A stretch of DNA of 64,000 nt from Elusimicrobiota bacterium (GCA_022709755.1 JAKLIF010000001.1:124001-188000); one strand, 5' to 3'. Numbered from the stretch's first letter, positions 26,041 to 35,362 are shown. Numbers and translations are program-made. The notes: generated from the sequence alone by a model not told the origin.

Positions 26041-26253
26041 ATGTTAAAGGTTCGAATCCCTGTTGAACGCCGTACGGTCGAGCGCCGCCATGAACGCCGG
26101 CGCCAGGCCGCAAAACCGGTCTCCGTCGATCGACGCCAGAACCCGGACCGCCGCGCGGATAACCGACGGAGAGCCCTCCGCCGGCTGACCGATACGTTCA
26201 CGGTGAAGAAAAAACTTTTCGAGACGGACCCACGCAGACCTAAACGCCGCTGA
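26041..26253 (+). CDS. Arg-rich small protein, unrecognised
   Basis: A 70-aa frame with about 40% Arg, containing RRTVERRHERRR and DRRQNPDRRADNRRR, in which RR dipeptides recur every few residues. AAAGGAT lies 6 nt before the ATG, a fair ribosome site. It lies 23 nt after tRNA-Leu and 21 nt before cstA, in the same direction. Similar DRR-rich tracts occur in small bacterial proteins and linkers, but I cannot assign a family. It may be a real basic nucleic-acid-binding peptide or a leader of the cstA transcript. Confidence 0.45.
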   Translation: MLKVRIPVERRTVERRHERRRQAAKPVSVDRRQNPDRRADNRRRALRRLTDTFTVKKKLFETDPRRPKRR

Positions 26254-26274
26254 GTCGCTCCTCTCAGCTCTCCC

Positions 26275-27951
26275 GTGTCGCTGTCCCTCATTTCGGCAGT
26301 CTGCTGTCTCGTCCTCCTGGGAGCGTATCTCCTCTTCGGGAAGATGCTCTCCCGGTTTTTCTCCCTCGACGATTCCCACCCGACTCCGGCCTGTTCACAG
26401 AATGACGGCATTGATTTCGTCCCGGCTGAAAAAAACCTCCTCCTGGGCCAACACTTTTCCGCCATCGCCGCCGCCAGCCCCATCGTCGGGCCTATCCTGG
26501 CTGGCATCTGGTTCGGCTGGCTGCCCGCCCTCCTGTGGATCATCTTCGGGTCCATCTTCATCGGGGCCGTCCATGATTTCGCCAGTCTGGTCGGTTCCCT
26601 CCGCCACGGGGCTAGGTCCATCGCGGAGATCGTCAAGGAACACATCGGCCCGAACGCTTATCGCTTCTTCCTGATCTACATATGGATCTCCCTCGTCTAC
26701 GTGATCACGGCGTTCACCGACCTCACCAGCGCCTCGTTCGTGGAGTCCCAGTTCGGCGGGGGAGTGGCCACCTCGTCGGTCATCTACCTCTTCATCGGGC
26801 TGGCGATGGGCGTGTCCCTGACCCGGTTGAAGATGCCCCTTTGGCTCGCCACGCTCATCTATGTGCCGCTCGTCGGGGTGACCATCTGGTTCGGCCAGAG
26901 CATCCCGCTGACCATGCCGTCCTGGGGAGGGATCCGGCCGCAGATGATGTGGAACATCTTCATCCTGCTCTATTGTTTCGCCGCCTCCGTTTTGCCGATG
27001 TGGATCCTCCTGCAACCGCGCGGATATCTCGGCGGTTTTTTCCTCTATGGGTCGCTCGCCGCGGGGCTCATCGGTCTTTTCCTTTCAGGGAGCAGGGTCC
27101 AGTATCCGGCCTTCCTTGGATTTTCGACGGAAAAAGGCATGACCCTCTTCCCGATGCTGTTCGTCACCATCGCCTGCGGGGCCTGTTCGGGTTTCCACGG
27201 GCTGGTCAGTTCGGGGACGACCTCGAAACAAGTCCATAAAGAAACAGACGCGAGACTCATCGGCTACGGCGGGATGCTCCTGGAGGCGCTGGTGGGAGTC
27301 ATCGCCCTGGCCACGCTCATGCTCCTCGCCCCGGGCGACGCGCTCCTCGGTGAATCGCCGGACCGGATCTACGCCAACGGATTGAGCCGGTTCGTCGCGA
27401 CGATGGGCATCAACCCCGATTTCGCCAGGTCGTTCGCCCTGCTGGCTTTCGCCACGTTCATCTATGACACGCTGGACGTGAGCACGCGGCTGGGCCGTTA
27501 TGTCTTTCAGGAATTGACGGGATGGAAGGGGTGGAAAGGCAGCGTCGCCTCCACGGTCCTGACGCTGGCCGCTCCCGCCTACTGCGTGAGCTTGACCGTG
27601 ACGGACGTCCGCGGGAACATCGTCCCGGCGTGGAAGACCTTCTGGACCATCTTCGGGACATCGAACCAGCTTTTAGCGGCGCTGACTCTGTTGGGATTGA
27701 CCGTCTGGCTGAAGAAGGAGAAGAAACCCGGCTGGGTCACCGCGTTCCCGATGGTGTTCATGATGACGATGGCCCTCTGGTCCCTCGGACGGACCATCGC
27801 GCCGTGGGCCGGCCGGCTGGTCTCGGGATCGTTCCAGTGGGAGTTCATCCCGATCATCGCGATCGTCCTGGTCGTCTTATCCTCTTTGCTCATCATCGAA
27901 TCCGTCAAGACTCTCCGACGGATCCCCCTCACCGCGATTCAGAAAACATAA
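26275..27951 (+). CDS. cstA: CstA-family carbon starvation protein (peptide/pyruvate transporter type)
   Basis: Protein of 558 aa with roughly 15 membrane segments. Family landmarks are HFSAIAAASPIVGPILAG near residue 60, a VHDFASLVGSLRHGARSIAEI segment and GACSGFHGLVSSGTTSKQ near 305. This is the shorter CstA form common outside enterobacteria. CstA proteins import peptides or pyruvate under carbon limitation. The start is taken as GTG at 26275; an internal ATG at 26344 would remove the first membrane helix. A possible weak hairpin terminator follows. Confidence 0.92.
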   Translation: MSLSLISAVCCLVLLGAYLLFGKMLSRFFSLDDSHPTPACSQNDGIDFVPAEKNLLLGQHFSAIAAASPIVGPILAGIWFGWLPALLWIIFGSIFIGAVHDFASLVGSLRHGARSIAEIVKEHIGPNAYRFFLIYIWISLVYVITAFTDLTSASFVESQFGGGVATSSVIYLFIGLAMGVSLTRLKMPLWLATLIYVPLVGVTIWFGQSIPLTMPSWGGIRPQMMWNIFILLYCFAASVLPMWILLQPRGYLGGFFLYGSLAAGLIGLFLSGSRVQYPAFLGFSTEKGMTLFPMLFVTIACGACSGFHGLVSSGTTSKQVHKETDARLIGYGGMLLEALVGVIALATLMLLAPGDALLGESPDRIYANGLSRFVATMGINPDFARSFALLAFATFIYDTLDVSTRLGRYVFQELTGWKGWKGSVASTVLTLAAPAYCVSLTVTDVRGNIVPAWKTFWTIFGTSNQLLAALTLLGLTVWLKKEKKPGWVTAFPMVFMMTMALWSLGRTIAPWAGRLVSGSFQWEFIPIIAIVLVVLSSLLIIESVKTLRRIPLTAIQKT

Positions 27952-27970
27952 AATCCCTTATCGGGGATTT
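27951..27970 (+). terminator. Weak hairpin terminator between cstA and tonB-like gene
   Basis: AAATCCC (27951-27957) and GGGATTT (27964-27970) pair around a 6-nt loop. The following sequence is only moderately T-rich, so it may work weakly for cstA or, because the stem ends in AAA/TTT, in both directions for the convergent genes. Confidence 0.45.
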
Positions 27971-28039
27971 CTTCACGTTCTTTGTCTTGTGTCGGTCAGC
28001 GGACGGCGGGATGACGGCCTGATCAGCGGATGAAACGGT

Positions 28040-28813
28040 TCACTCCAACTTGAATTTCACCACCACGTTCAGTTCTTTCTCTGGATAGCCGTCCGGCAAG
28101 GGAGGGAACGGTGCGGCGTTGGACACGGCCCGTAGGGCCAGTTGATCGAACAAATATTCACCCGACGACGATTTGATCTCGGAATCCTCCAGGGAACCGT
28201 CCCGGGAGATGGTGAACGCCACCATGCAATCGCGGTGCCCCGCGTTCTTGTTGTCCCAGTGTTTCCAGAGCCGCTGATAGAGAATGTTGATGTACCAGGC
28301 GAACGGGAAACGCTCTCCCAACCCGTCACCCCCGAGCCCAATTCCCGAACCGGACCCCACACTGCCGCCGAACCCTTCGCCGCCGATGACCAGGGACGCC
28401 CCGCCCTCCCCCGTTCCCCCCTCGACGCCTTTCTTGCTGAAGACCTCCGCCGCCGGTTTGGGCTGTTTTGCGGACGCGGCGGACGGTGTCGCCTCCTTCG
28501 TGTTCTGAGAGACGGCTTTCGTCTTTTTGGTGTCCGGCTTTTTCTTTTTGAGGAGCAGGTCGTTCTTGGACGGGACGGGCGCCGCTTTTTCCTTGGGCGG
28601 GCTTTTCGGTTTGGACGTCAACTTTTTGGCGGGAGGTCCCGGTTTGAGGATCGACGGCGCGCCCGGAACACCCTGCGCGGCCGCACCGGGCATGCCTCCA
28701 TAGAAATTGATGCTGTAATATTTGACCGGTTTGGACGAATGGAACAGGTTGGACAACAGGAGGGCGAAAGCGAAGACATGCACTCCCGTCGAATAGAGCA
28801 GATACCGGGTCAT
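28040..28813 (-). CDS. TonB/TolA C-terminal-domain protein
   Basis: Protein of 257 aa. One N-terminal membrane helix (about 5-22) is followed by a Pro/Lys-rich linker (about 50-130) that can span the periplasm, a Gly-rich segment, and a C-terminal TonB-like domain (about 170-257) with DGSLEDSEIKSSSG and AAPFPPLPDGYP. It should transmit energy from ExbB/ExbD to outer-membrane transporters or stabilise the envelope, TolA-style. It overlaps exbD by 4 bp. No TonB-dependent receptor is in the window. Confidence 0.88.
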   Translation of the reverse strand: MTRYLLYSTGVHVFAFALLLSNLFHSSKPVKYYSINFYGGMPGAAAQGVPGAPSILKPGPPAKKLTSKPKSPPKEKAAPVPSKNDLLLKKKKPDTKKTKAVSQNTKEATPSAASAKQPKPAAEVFSKKGVEGGTGEGGASLVIGGEGFGGSVGSGSGIGLGGDGLGERFPFAWYINILYQRLWKHWDNKNAGHRDCMVAFTISRDGSLEDSEIKSSSGEYLFDQLALRAVSNAAPFPPLPDGYPEKELNVVVKFKLE

Positions 28814-29232
28814 TGGGCCGACGGGTCCCGGACGCCGACTCCCACTTTGACCGCCTCTTGTTTTTTCGTCAGGTCGAGGACGTAGACCACGTGATCGAAC
28901 AATACGTCTTTGTCTGCCTCGATCAGGACGGTCTTGCTGGAATTGGATTTGAGAGAACGCTGGAGGGAACCCTCCAGTTTGGCGCGGGCGACCCGCTGCC
29001 CCTGCAGATAGAACTGGCCGTCTTTCGTCACCTGGATCTTGATGGGCGCGTCGTCGACGGTGGAATCATGGGAGACAGCTTTCGGAAGGTTGATCGTGAT
29101 CTGGGTCTGGGCCAAGAACGGGGACATGATCATGAAGATGATCAACAGGACCAGCACGATGTCGATGAACGGGACCATGTTGATCTCGGTCAACAGTTTT
29201 TTGCTCTTGGAATGGTGGGTGACGGACGGCAT
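28810..29232 (-). CDS. exbD: ExbD/TolR-family biopolymer transport protein
   Basis: A typical ExbD/TolR protein of 140 aa. The single N-terminal membrane helix begins with INMVPFIDIVLVLLIIFMI, in which the conserved Asp used for proton coupling is visible. The periplasmic domain (about 50-140) has the IQVTKDGQFYLQG and VLIEADKDV segments. It pairs with the ExbB-like gene 39 nt upstream and overlaps the tonB-like gene by 4 bp, giving a compact three-gene energy module. Confidence 0.95.
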   Translation of the reverse strand: MPSVTHHSKSKKLLTEINMVPFIDIVLVLLIIFMIMSPFLAQTQITINLPKAVSHDSTVDDAPIKIQVTKDGQFYLQGQRVARAKLEGSLQRSLKSNSSKTVLIEADKDVLFDHVVYVLDLTKKQEAVKVGVGVRDPSAQ

Positions 29233-29271
29233 TGTCTCTTCCGGAACGGTCAGGGACGGCGGGCGGGGACC

Positions 29272-29709
29272 TTACAACTCGATATCGGCATCCCGGGCGA
29301 TACGCTGGCTGAGGAAGGTGTAATAGTTGTAGAGCATGGCCGCCGGGATCGCCACGCCCAATCCCGCCGCGGTGCTGACCAGCGCCTCGGAGATGCCCCC
29401 GGCCACCATGGTGATGCCGCTGCCCATGTTCATGGAGATGGAATGGAACGCGCGGATGATCCCGATCACGGTCCCCAAGAGGCCGATGAACGGCGCGGCG
29501 TTGGCGATGGTTCCGAGGACGGCCAACCGCTGTTCCACGAGCAGGAGCTTCGAGCGGAGGGCCTTCGCGTCCCCCGATGAATCGCCCTGGCATTGCCGAA
29601 GAACGACCCAACATTGCAAAGCGATCGCCACCGTCACGATCGAACAGACCAACAAGACGCTCAGGATGGGCCAACCGATCATAAACGTGTGTTTCAAGCC
29701 GAATTCCAT
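29272..29709 (-). CDS. exbB: Minimal ExbB/TolQ/MotA-family proton channel protein
   Basis: Only 145 aa, against about 210-240 for ExbB/TolQ. It retains one N-terminal helix and the two conserved C-terminal helices with NAAPFIGLLGTVIGIIRAFHSI and ALVSTAAGLGVAIPAAMLYN, the pore-forming signature. The large cytoplasmic loop between helix 1 and 2 is mostly missing. It lies upstream of exbD and tonB in the same direction, so the module is complete despite the short channel subunit. An AGAGGTAAGAG stretch precedes the ATG. Confidence 0.9.
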   Translation of the reverse strand: MEFGLKHTFMIGWPILSVLLVCSIVTVAIALQCWVVLRQCQGDSSGDAKALRSKLLLVEQRLAVLGTIANAAPFIGLLGTVIGIIRAFHSISMNMGSGITMVAGGISEALVSTAAGLGVAIPAAMLYNYYTFLSQRIARDADIEL

Positions 29710-29924
29710 TGGTTCTCTTACCTCTCACGCGTGAAGGATGTTCCGACGGGATGAGTCTATCAAATAACAGACTCCGTCTCAATGAATTCACGGCGGATCC
29801 GCGTTCCCGGCCGGATTCCGGCCGACCGATCCGACGCGCCTCTCGAAAAATTGTAGAATCAGGACCGTCTTCCCATGAACCTTGTCCAACGAACCATGTC
29901 CGGCCGGCGGCCGAAGGGGACCCG

Positions 29925-31307
29925 GTGAACGTCCTCCTGATCTACCCCAACATGGGGGTGGTCACCGGCGAACCCCCGATCGGGATCGGTTACCTGACCG
30001 CCTGTCTCAAGGCGAAGGGGATCCCGGTCGGCGTCGTGGACACCACGTTCCATCCTTCCTTCGACCGGATCGAATCGGCCATCCGAAAGGACGCGCCCGA
30101 CATCGTCGGGATCTATTCCTCCACCGTCATGCTGAAAGACGCCGTCAGAACGGCTCGCCTCGCGAAAGAACTCGGCACCCGGCTGGTCGTGCTGGGAGGG
30201 CCCCACGTCTCCGTGGAACCGGAATCGACGCTGACCGGCAGTCTCGCCGACGCGGCGGTGATCGGAGAGGCGGAATATTCGTTCCCGCTCCTGGTCGATT
30301 CCTTCCTCAAGGGGAAAAGTCTCGCGGAACTGGCCGACCTCCCCAACACCGCCGTCAAGATCGACGGCGTCGTCCGATGGAACGGGAAACGCCACTACAT
30401 CGACGACCTGGACAGCCTCCCCCATCCCGACCGGGACGTCTTCGACATGCGGAAATACATGGCGCGATGGTTCCAGCTCGACGGGGTCTCGTCGAACCTC
30501 CGGGGAACCAACATCTACACCACGCGGTCATGCCCCTTCTCCTGCGCGTTCTGCCAACCCACTTTAAAGACCATGTTCGGCCACAAGATCCGCCGGCGAA
30601 GCCCGGTCCACATCGCCGGCGAACTCCGGCTCCTGAAGGACAAATACGGCGTCAACGCCGTTCAGATCGTCGACGACCTGTTGTTCACCGACGAATCCTA
30701 CATCGAGGGGTTCTGCCGGGAACTGATCCGGAGCGGGGTCGGCACCGTCTGGGGAGGACAGAGCCGCATCGACACGGTCCCCGACGACAGGATATTGAGT
30801 CTGTCCCGGCAGGCCGGATTAAGACTGATGTGCCTGGGCATCGAGAGCGCCACCCAGCGGATCCTCGACCTGTATAAGAAAGGGATCCGCCTCACGGACG
30901 TGAAGCGCGTCATCGACCGGATCCGCGCCCAGGGGATCAAGACGCGGGGCTATTTCATCATCGGTGCTCCGACGGAGACGGCCGAGGACATCGAACGGAC
31001 CATCGACCTGGCCGTCGGGCTCAGACTCGACGAGGCGGCCTTCTCCATCCTCACGCCCTTCCCGGGGACGCACATGAACGACATCGCCCGCGACCGCGGG
31101 TGGGAGATCAACCGGGACTGGAACTACGACCACTATTACAAGAAGGGCGGGTTCCTGAACGAGGTCCTCTCGGACGAGCAGATCCGGAGATACCAGCGGC
31201 TGGCCTTCCTGAAATTCTATCTTCACCCCCACCGACTTCCTTACGTGGTCCATTCGGCGCTGAACCCGCTCAAAGCCATCGCCAAGTTCAAGTGTTATCT
31301 GTCATGA
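29925..31307 (+). CDS. B12-binding-type radical SAM protein
   Basis: Protein of 460 aa. The N-terminal cobalamin-domain-like part begins VLLIYPNMGVVTGEPPIGIGYL and holds VVLGGPHVS. The radical SAM motif CPFSCAFC lies near residue 199, and GAPTETAEDIERTIDLA and a TPFPGT segment complete the BchE-like barrel. I placed the start at the GTG at 29925, preceded by GAAGGGG; the longer in-frame reading overlaps the divergent exbB. It is followed 16 nt later by a GT39 gene, suggesting a lipid- or sugar-related role. Substrate unknown. Confidence 0.85.
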   Translation: MNVLLIYPNMGVVTGEPPIGIGYLTACLKAKGIPVGVVDTTFHPSFDRIESAIRKDAPDIVGIYSSTVMLKDAVRTARLAKELGTRLVVLGGPHVSVEPESTLTGSLADAAVIGEAEYSFPLLVDSFLKGKSLAELADLPNTAVKIDGVVRWNGKRHYIDDLDSLPHPDRDVFDMRKYMARWFQLDGVSSNLRGTNIYTTRSCPFSCAFCQPTLKTMFGHKIRRRSPVHIAGELRLLKDKYGVNAVQIVDDLLFTDESYIEGFCRELIRSGVGTVWGGQSRIDTVPDDRILSLSRQAGLRLMCLGIESATQRILDLYKKGIRLTDVKRVIDRIRAQGIKTRGYFIIGAPTETAEDIERTIDLAVGLRLDEAAFSILTPFPGTHMNDIARDRGWEINRDWNYDHYYKKGGFLNEVLSDEQIRRYQRLAFLKFYLHPHRLPYVVHSALNPLKAIAKFKCYLS

Positions 31308-31323
31308 CGGGGGATTGACCGAC

Positions 31324-32973
31324 ATGTTCTCCTCCGTCAAAAAAGCGTCCGATCTCATCCTGAAGCACGATGCCCTCGTCATCGCCCTGTTCCTGTCGAT
31401 CCTGTTCCTTCAGAGCCTGCGGCACATCGACCTGCCGGGACTGAACGCGGACGAAGCCATCGTCGGGATGGGGTCGGGATACATCCTCAACATCTTCCGG
31501 CCGCCTCAGTCCCACTGGGGAGAACGACTCGGCGGCCGTTTCTTTCCCGTCATGGAGAACCAATATACCAGCGCGTTACCCTCGTATCTCGTGTCCCCCT
31601 TCTTCAAATTCCTGGGAGCCGACCTGATCTCCATCCGGCTCATGTCCATCCTTCTGTCGATGATCACGCTCGTCTACGTCTACCGGCTGTGCAAGACGCT
31701 GTTCGGGCCGATGACGGCGATGACGGTCGTGCTCCTGGCGGGAACGCACCCCGCCTTCGCCATCTTCCACAAGATGGCCTCGACGGTGAGCGAGGTGTAT
31801 CTCGCGTGTTTCTTCTGGGCCGCCGCGTTCCATCTCACTCTCGCATATGAGCGGCGATCGCGGCTGCATCTTTGCGCGGGCGCGTTTTTCGTGGGTCTGG
31901 GGCTGAATAAGATCACGTTCCTCTGGTACATCGCGGCCTTTGTGGCGATGGCGTTCCTGTTCGGGAAGAGGTTCCCCCGTCGGCCCGAACTCCCGGTCCG
32001 GGACATGATCCCGGCCGTCCTGGCGTTCGCGTTGGGAAGTTCGCTCATGCTCTACTTCAACCTCCGGTCCCATGGAACCACCCTCCGGCTCCTCGTCCAA
32101 AACCTCTTTTCGTTGACTCCGAACGGATTCAACAACCTGGACTATCCGAGCAACCTGCTCCTCCGGCTCGGTCACTTTATCTCCGGGATCCTGCAGGGAA
32201 CCGACATCGGGATGGGTACTTTTTACCGTTTGAAAGGACCGTTCCGCCTCTTCCACTCGTTCTTCGCGCTGTCTTTCGCCGCCGGGCTCGCCTCCTTGTT
32301 CTATCTCAAGGTCGTCCGGAAATCGCTCGCCGACGGCGGGGAGCGGGTCCTTTTCTGGACGGGAATGATGGTCTTCATCCTGCTCTGTTCGCCGTTCACC
32401 GTGAGCGAACTATATTGCCACCACCTCTATACGGTTTTTCCCATCCCCCAAATGATCGTGGCTTTCTTCTTATGCAAGGTCATCGGGGGATCGGGGACCC
32501 GGTATTGGAGGGTGGGGACCGCCGCCTTGATCTGCGCCGCCCTCCTCGGATCCCAGCTCCACCTGTCGGGATACTATGCGCGACAACTGCGGGAAACGGG
32601 CGGTCTGAACCCTTACTCCCGGCACGTCGCTCAACTGGCGGACTATCTGGATCAACACTCCCGTCGCGCGCCGGTCATCGTGGATTCCATTAAATACAGT
32701 CTTGTGTTCCTGCGGCGCGGGAGAGGACGACGGATGATCGACAGGACGGAACTTCAACCGGATCAATTCAAAGAAAAACTGGCGGAACTGGTCTTAAAAG
32801 CGGAGGAATTCTATTTCGTGGTCAACTATCCGTCCGATGAGGGCTATCACTACCGACGGGAATTCAAGGATTTACTGGAACGGGCTCGAGCGGCGAAGAG
32901 ACACATCGAGATCGTCAAGAACATCTATTCGGACAACGACGACCTGGTCTTCGAAGTCTATCGGTTCTCCTGA
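31324..32973 (+). CDS. GT39-family (ArnT/PMT-like) membrane glycosyltransferase
   Basis: Protein of 549 aa with about eleven membrane segments and a soluble C-terminal domain from about residue 450. The first periplasmic loop has DLPGLNADEAIVGM, where the Asp-Glu pair corresponds to the catalytic acidic residues of GT-C enzymes. It is expected to transfer a sugar from polyprenyl phosphate on the outer face of the inner membrane. GGGGGATTG upstream supports the ATG at 31324. Its 3' end overlaps the convergent aminotransferase gene by 16 bp. Confidence 0.82.
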   Translation: MFSSVKKASDLILKHDALVIALFLSILFLQSLRHIDLPGLNADEAIVGMGSGYILNIFRPPQSHWGERLGGRFFPVMENQYTSALPSYLVSPFFKFLGADLISIRLMSILLSMITLVYVYRLCKTLFGPMTAMTVVLLAGTHPAFAIFHKMASTVSEVYLACFFWAAAFHLTLAYERRSRLHLCAGAFFVGLGLNKITFLWYIAAFVAMAFLFGKRFPRRPELPVRDMIPAVLAFALGSSLMLYFNLRSHGTTLRLLVQNLFSLTPNGFNNLDYPSNLLLRLGHFISGILQGTDIGMGTFYRLKGPFRLFHSFFALSFAAGLASLFYLKVVRKSLADGGERVLFWTGMMVFILLCSPFTVSELYCHHLYTVFPIPQMIVAFFLCKVIGGSGTRYWRVGTAALICAALLGSQLHLSGYYARQLRETGGLNPYSRHVAQLADYLDQHSRRAPVIVDSIKYSLVFLRRGRGRRMIDRTELQPDQFKEKLAELVLKAEEFYFVVNYPSDEGYHYRREFKDLLERARAAKRHIEIVKNIYSDNDDLVFEVYRFS

Positions 32974-34178
32974 AGACGCCCCCATTCATCGACAGCCCGG
33001 GCGATACGGCCCGTCTCCGCCGGGGACATCTCATCAAAGAGAGGAAGCTGGACCGCCGAAACGTAGACCCGCGCCGCGACCGGACACGACGCCCGATCGC
33101 CGGTGACCGACGCGCAGTCATCGGTGATCTCATCCCCGATACCGGCATCGACACCCCGAGACAACAGCTGGTTTCTCACCCTGTGCGCGTCCGTCCCGGA
33201 CGGGACCCGCGTCACCAAAAAATACCAGGCATGTTTAAAACATCCGTCATGCGGCTGAAACGCCGCCCCCGGGCCCACCTGTTTGATCAAAGCGAGCGCC
33301 GACGCGCCGCGCCGCCTGTTCCTTTCGTCCAGTTCGTCGAGTTGCCTCAGACCCATCCGCGCCTGCAGATCGGTATAGCGTTCGGAGGAAACGTTCGTCG
33401 AATCGTGCAATGACCGATAGAGGCGGCCCAACAGTCCCGTCCAAAAACCGGATCTGAACAATTGGATGAGCCAGGGGTAGACAGGAGAGACGATCAGCAG
33501 CTGCTCCAGTCCGACGAACAAAATCTTGAGGATGAGCCGGCCGCTCCGGACCGGATATTGCGCGTTCTTTTCCGAGATCCGACGGAACAATCCCGGGTCG
33601 TTGGTGACGACCATCCCCCCGCCGAACGTGTTGACGTGTTTGATGACTTCCAGACTGAAGAACGCCGCATCCCCGAACGAACCGACCTTCCGTCCGTCAT
33701 ACTCCGCGCCCAACGCGTGGGCGCAATCCTCGATGACGCGGAGACCGTGCTTCCGCGCGATCTCCACGATCTCCTTGATATCGCACGGACATCCGAACAG
33801 GTGGGTGGCCAGGATCGCCTTCGTCTTCGGGGTGATGTTCTTCTCGATCAGATCGGGAGCGATGTTGAACGATCTTTCGTCGATATCGACACAGCGGACC
33901 CCGAGGCCCCGGGATCGGATGACCGGAACCAGTCCTTTCAAGGTGTAGGCGGGGATCAGGACCTCATCTCCCGGACGGAGATCCAGCGCCTCCAGGATGA
34001 GGCCGAGACCGACACGGCCGGAACACGTGGAGACCGCGTACGATACGCCGAGGAAACGGGCGAAGCGTTCCTCGAACCGCGTGAGATGGGGCCCCTCGAC
34101 GACCTTTCCGGTGAGGACCGTTCGGAGGACATCCCCCCACTGTCCCGCGTAAAAACGGGGCGCCCGGCGACGGATCAT
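32958..34178 (-). CDS. DegT/DnrJ/EryC1-family aminotransferase
   Basis: Protein of 406 aa. It has the fold type I PLP pattern: STCSGRVGLGL (phosphate turn near 50-60), IPAYTL, VIEDCAHALGA and the Schiff-base K180 in FSLEVIKHVNTFGGG. The K180 context (SLEVIKHV rather than SFNGNK) separates it from LegC in this window and is closer to members acting in capsule or lipid-linked sugar pathways. The start overlaps the upstream radical SAM/SPASM gene by 4 bp (ATGA), so the two products probably act in sequence. Substrate not predicted. Confidence 0.88.
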   Translation of the reverse strand: MIRRRAPRFYAGQWGDVLRTVLTGKVVEGPHLTRFEERFARFLGVSYAVSTCSGRVGLGLILEALDLRPGDEVLIPAYTLKGLVPVIRSRGLGVRCVDIDERSFNIAPDLIEKNITPKTKAILATHLFGCPCDIKEIVEIARKHGLRVIEDCAHALGAEYDGRKVGSFGDAAFFSLEVIKHVNTFGGGMVVTNDPGLFRRISEKNAQYPVRSGRLILKILFVGLEQLLIVSPVYPWLIQLFRSGFWTGLLGRLYRSLHDSTNVSSERYTDLQARMGLRQLDELDERNRRRGASALALIKQVGPGAAFQPHDGCFKHAWYFLVTRVPSGTDAHRVRNQLLSRGVDAGIGDEITDDCASVTGDRASCPVAARVYVSAVQLPLFDEMSPAETGRIARAVDEWGRLQENR

Positions 34179-35263
34179 GGTCGATCCCCCCACGACATCA
34201 GTTCATGGATATGACAGTTGTTCAGGAACCGATCGGTCCAGCAATCCGGGCATTTCACGTCGGTTTTGAAGGCGGACCGGAACCGCGCCGCCGGACCGGA
34301 GGACCAGATATCCATGAAATCGCCCTCGAGGAGGTTCCCCCAGGGACGGTTCAGCTCGATGCACGGAGAGAGGTTCCCGTCCGCGTCCAGATTCGCGAAG
34401 AACGTGCCCGCGAAACACCGGCACCCCGTTCCGGCTCCGCCCCGACCGAAAAGAGCGCGGGGGATCTCCCGATGGTACCGGTGGTCGATCCCGGGAAAAT
34501 CGTCCAACAACCTGAGATAGCCGTCGGTGAAACGGCTCTCGTCGGCCGGAACGAGTCCCAATCCTTCGGGAACCTTGAAAAAAACAGGCGGTTTATCGAC
34601 CATCGGCTTGAACACGATGTCATCGGAGCGGGGATGCCAATAGTCGACGAAATCCCTCAGCGAAAAAGCGTTCCCCTGATGGATCAGACACCGGACGGTG
34701 ACCCAGGGGCTCCTGCCTTTCCGGAGACGCCGGACCTTCTCGATCCCTCTTTGAATGTTCGCGAAATGGCCGGAGACGCCCTGCCATCGATCATGCATCG
34801 CGGGATCATGGCTGTTGACGCTGACCGTCAGATAATCCAACCCGGCGTCCACCAGCCGTTCGGCCCATTGCTCCAGCAAGAAACCGTTGGTGGACACGTT
34901 CACCAGCATCTTTTCTTTTTTGGCCTCACGGACCAGCAGTCCCACGTCGTCGGACAAGAGGGGTTCCCCCTTGCAAAAGCTCAACTGCCAGACGCCGGCT
35001 GCGCCGAGCTTGCGGACGATTTCCATTTTTTTCGCGGTCGGCAGTTCCGAACCGCCCCCGACGGTCTTATGGTCCGACCTCCAATAATCGCAATAGAGAC
35101 ACCGGCTGTTGCAGGTCTTATTGATGTCCCAGACGACCCCCAGGGGTCCTTTCTTCGGGGCCCGGGCGCGGCGATAAACGGCGGCATTGTCCATCGCCGT
35201 CGAGACCAGCCGGGCGACGTTCTTGCCGTATTTCCGTATGAACCGCATCGAACTGAGAATCAT
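34175..35263 (-). CDS. Radical SAM/SPASM protein
   Basis: Protein of 362 aa. The radical SAM cluster is CNSRCLYC (C51, C55, C58). Four or more cysteines in the C-terminal third (in GCRCFAG, LSPC, VKCPDC and NNCHIH) fit a SPASM/Twitch auxiliary cluster domain. Such enzymes modify peptides or sugars. Coupling by ATGA to a PLP aminotransferase gene suggests oxidation of a substrate to a keto compound followed by amination, as in some aminosugar pathways; that is inference. An internal ATG five codons in is an alternative start. Confidence 0.85.
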   Translation of the reverse strand: MILSSMRFIRKYGKNVARLVSTAMDNAAVYRRARAPKKGPLGVVWDINKTCNSRCLYCDYWRSDHKTVGGGSELPTAKKMEIVRKLGAAGVWQLSFCKGEPLLSDDVGLLVREAKKEKMLVNVSTNGFLLEQWAERLVDAGLDYLTVSVNSHDPAMHDRWQGVSGHFANIQRGIEKVRRLRKGRSPWVTVRCLIHQGNAFSLRDFVDYWHPRSDDIVFKPMVDKPPVFFKVPEGLGLVPADESRFTDGYLRLLDDFPGIDHRYHREIPRALFGRGGAGTGCRCFAGTFFANLDADGNLSPCIELNRPWGNLLEGDFMDIWSSGPAARFRSAFKTDVKCPDCWTDRFLNNCHIHELMSWGDRP

Positions 35264-35362
35264 GTCTTGGTGGGAATTATATCATTATTCGTCCGGCGAT
35301 CCCGGGCCGTTCCCGTGCAGGAATGGATTTTTCGCGCAAGATAGTCTATAATCATCCGACCT

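Noticed and set aside
26044-26062. Remnant of a tRNA T-arm (GGTTCGAATCCC) just after tRNA-Leu
   Set aside because: The flanking bases do not form a T-stem and no acceptor or anticodon arm is found, so I take it as chance.
25642-26066. Protein-coding frames across the tRNA-Leu repeat array on both strands
   Set aside because: The 66-bp period is a multiple of three, so open frames arise in every register; they lack ribosome sites and run into a tRNA.
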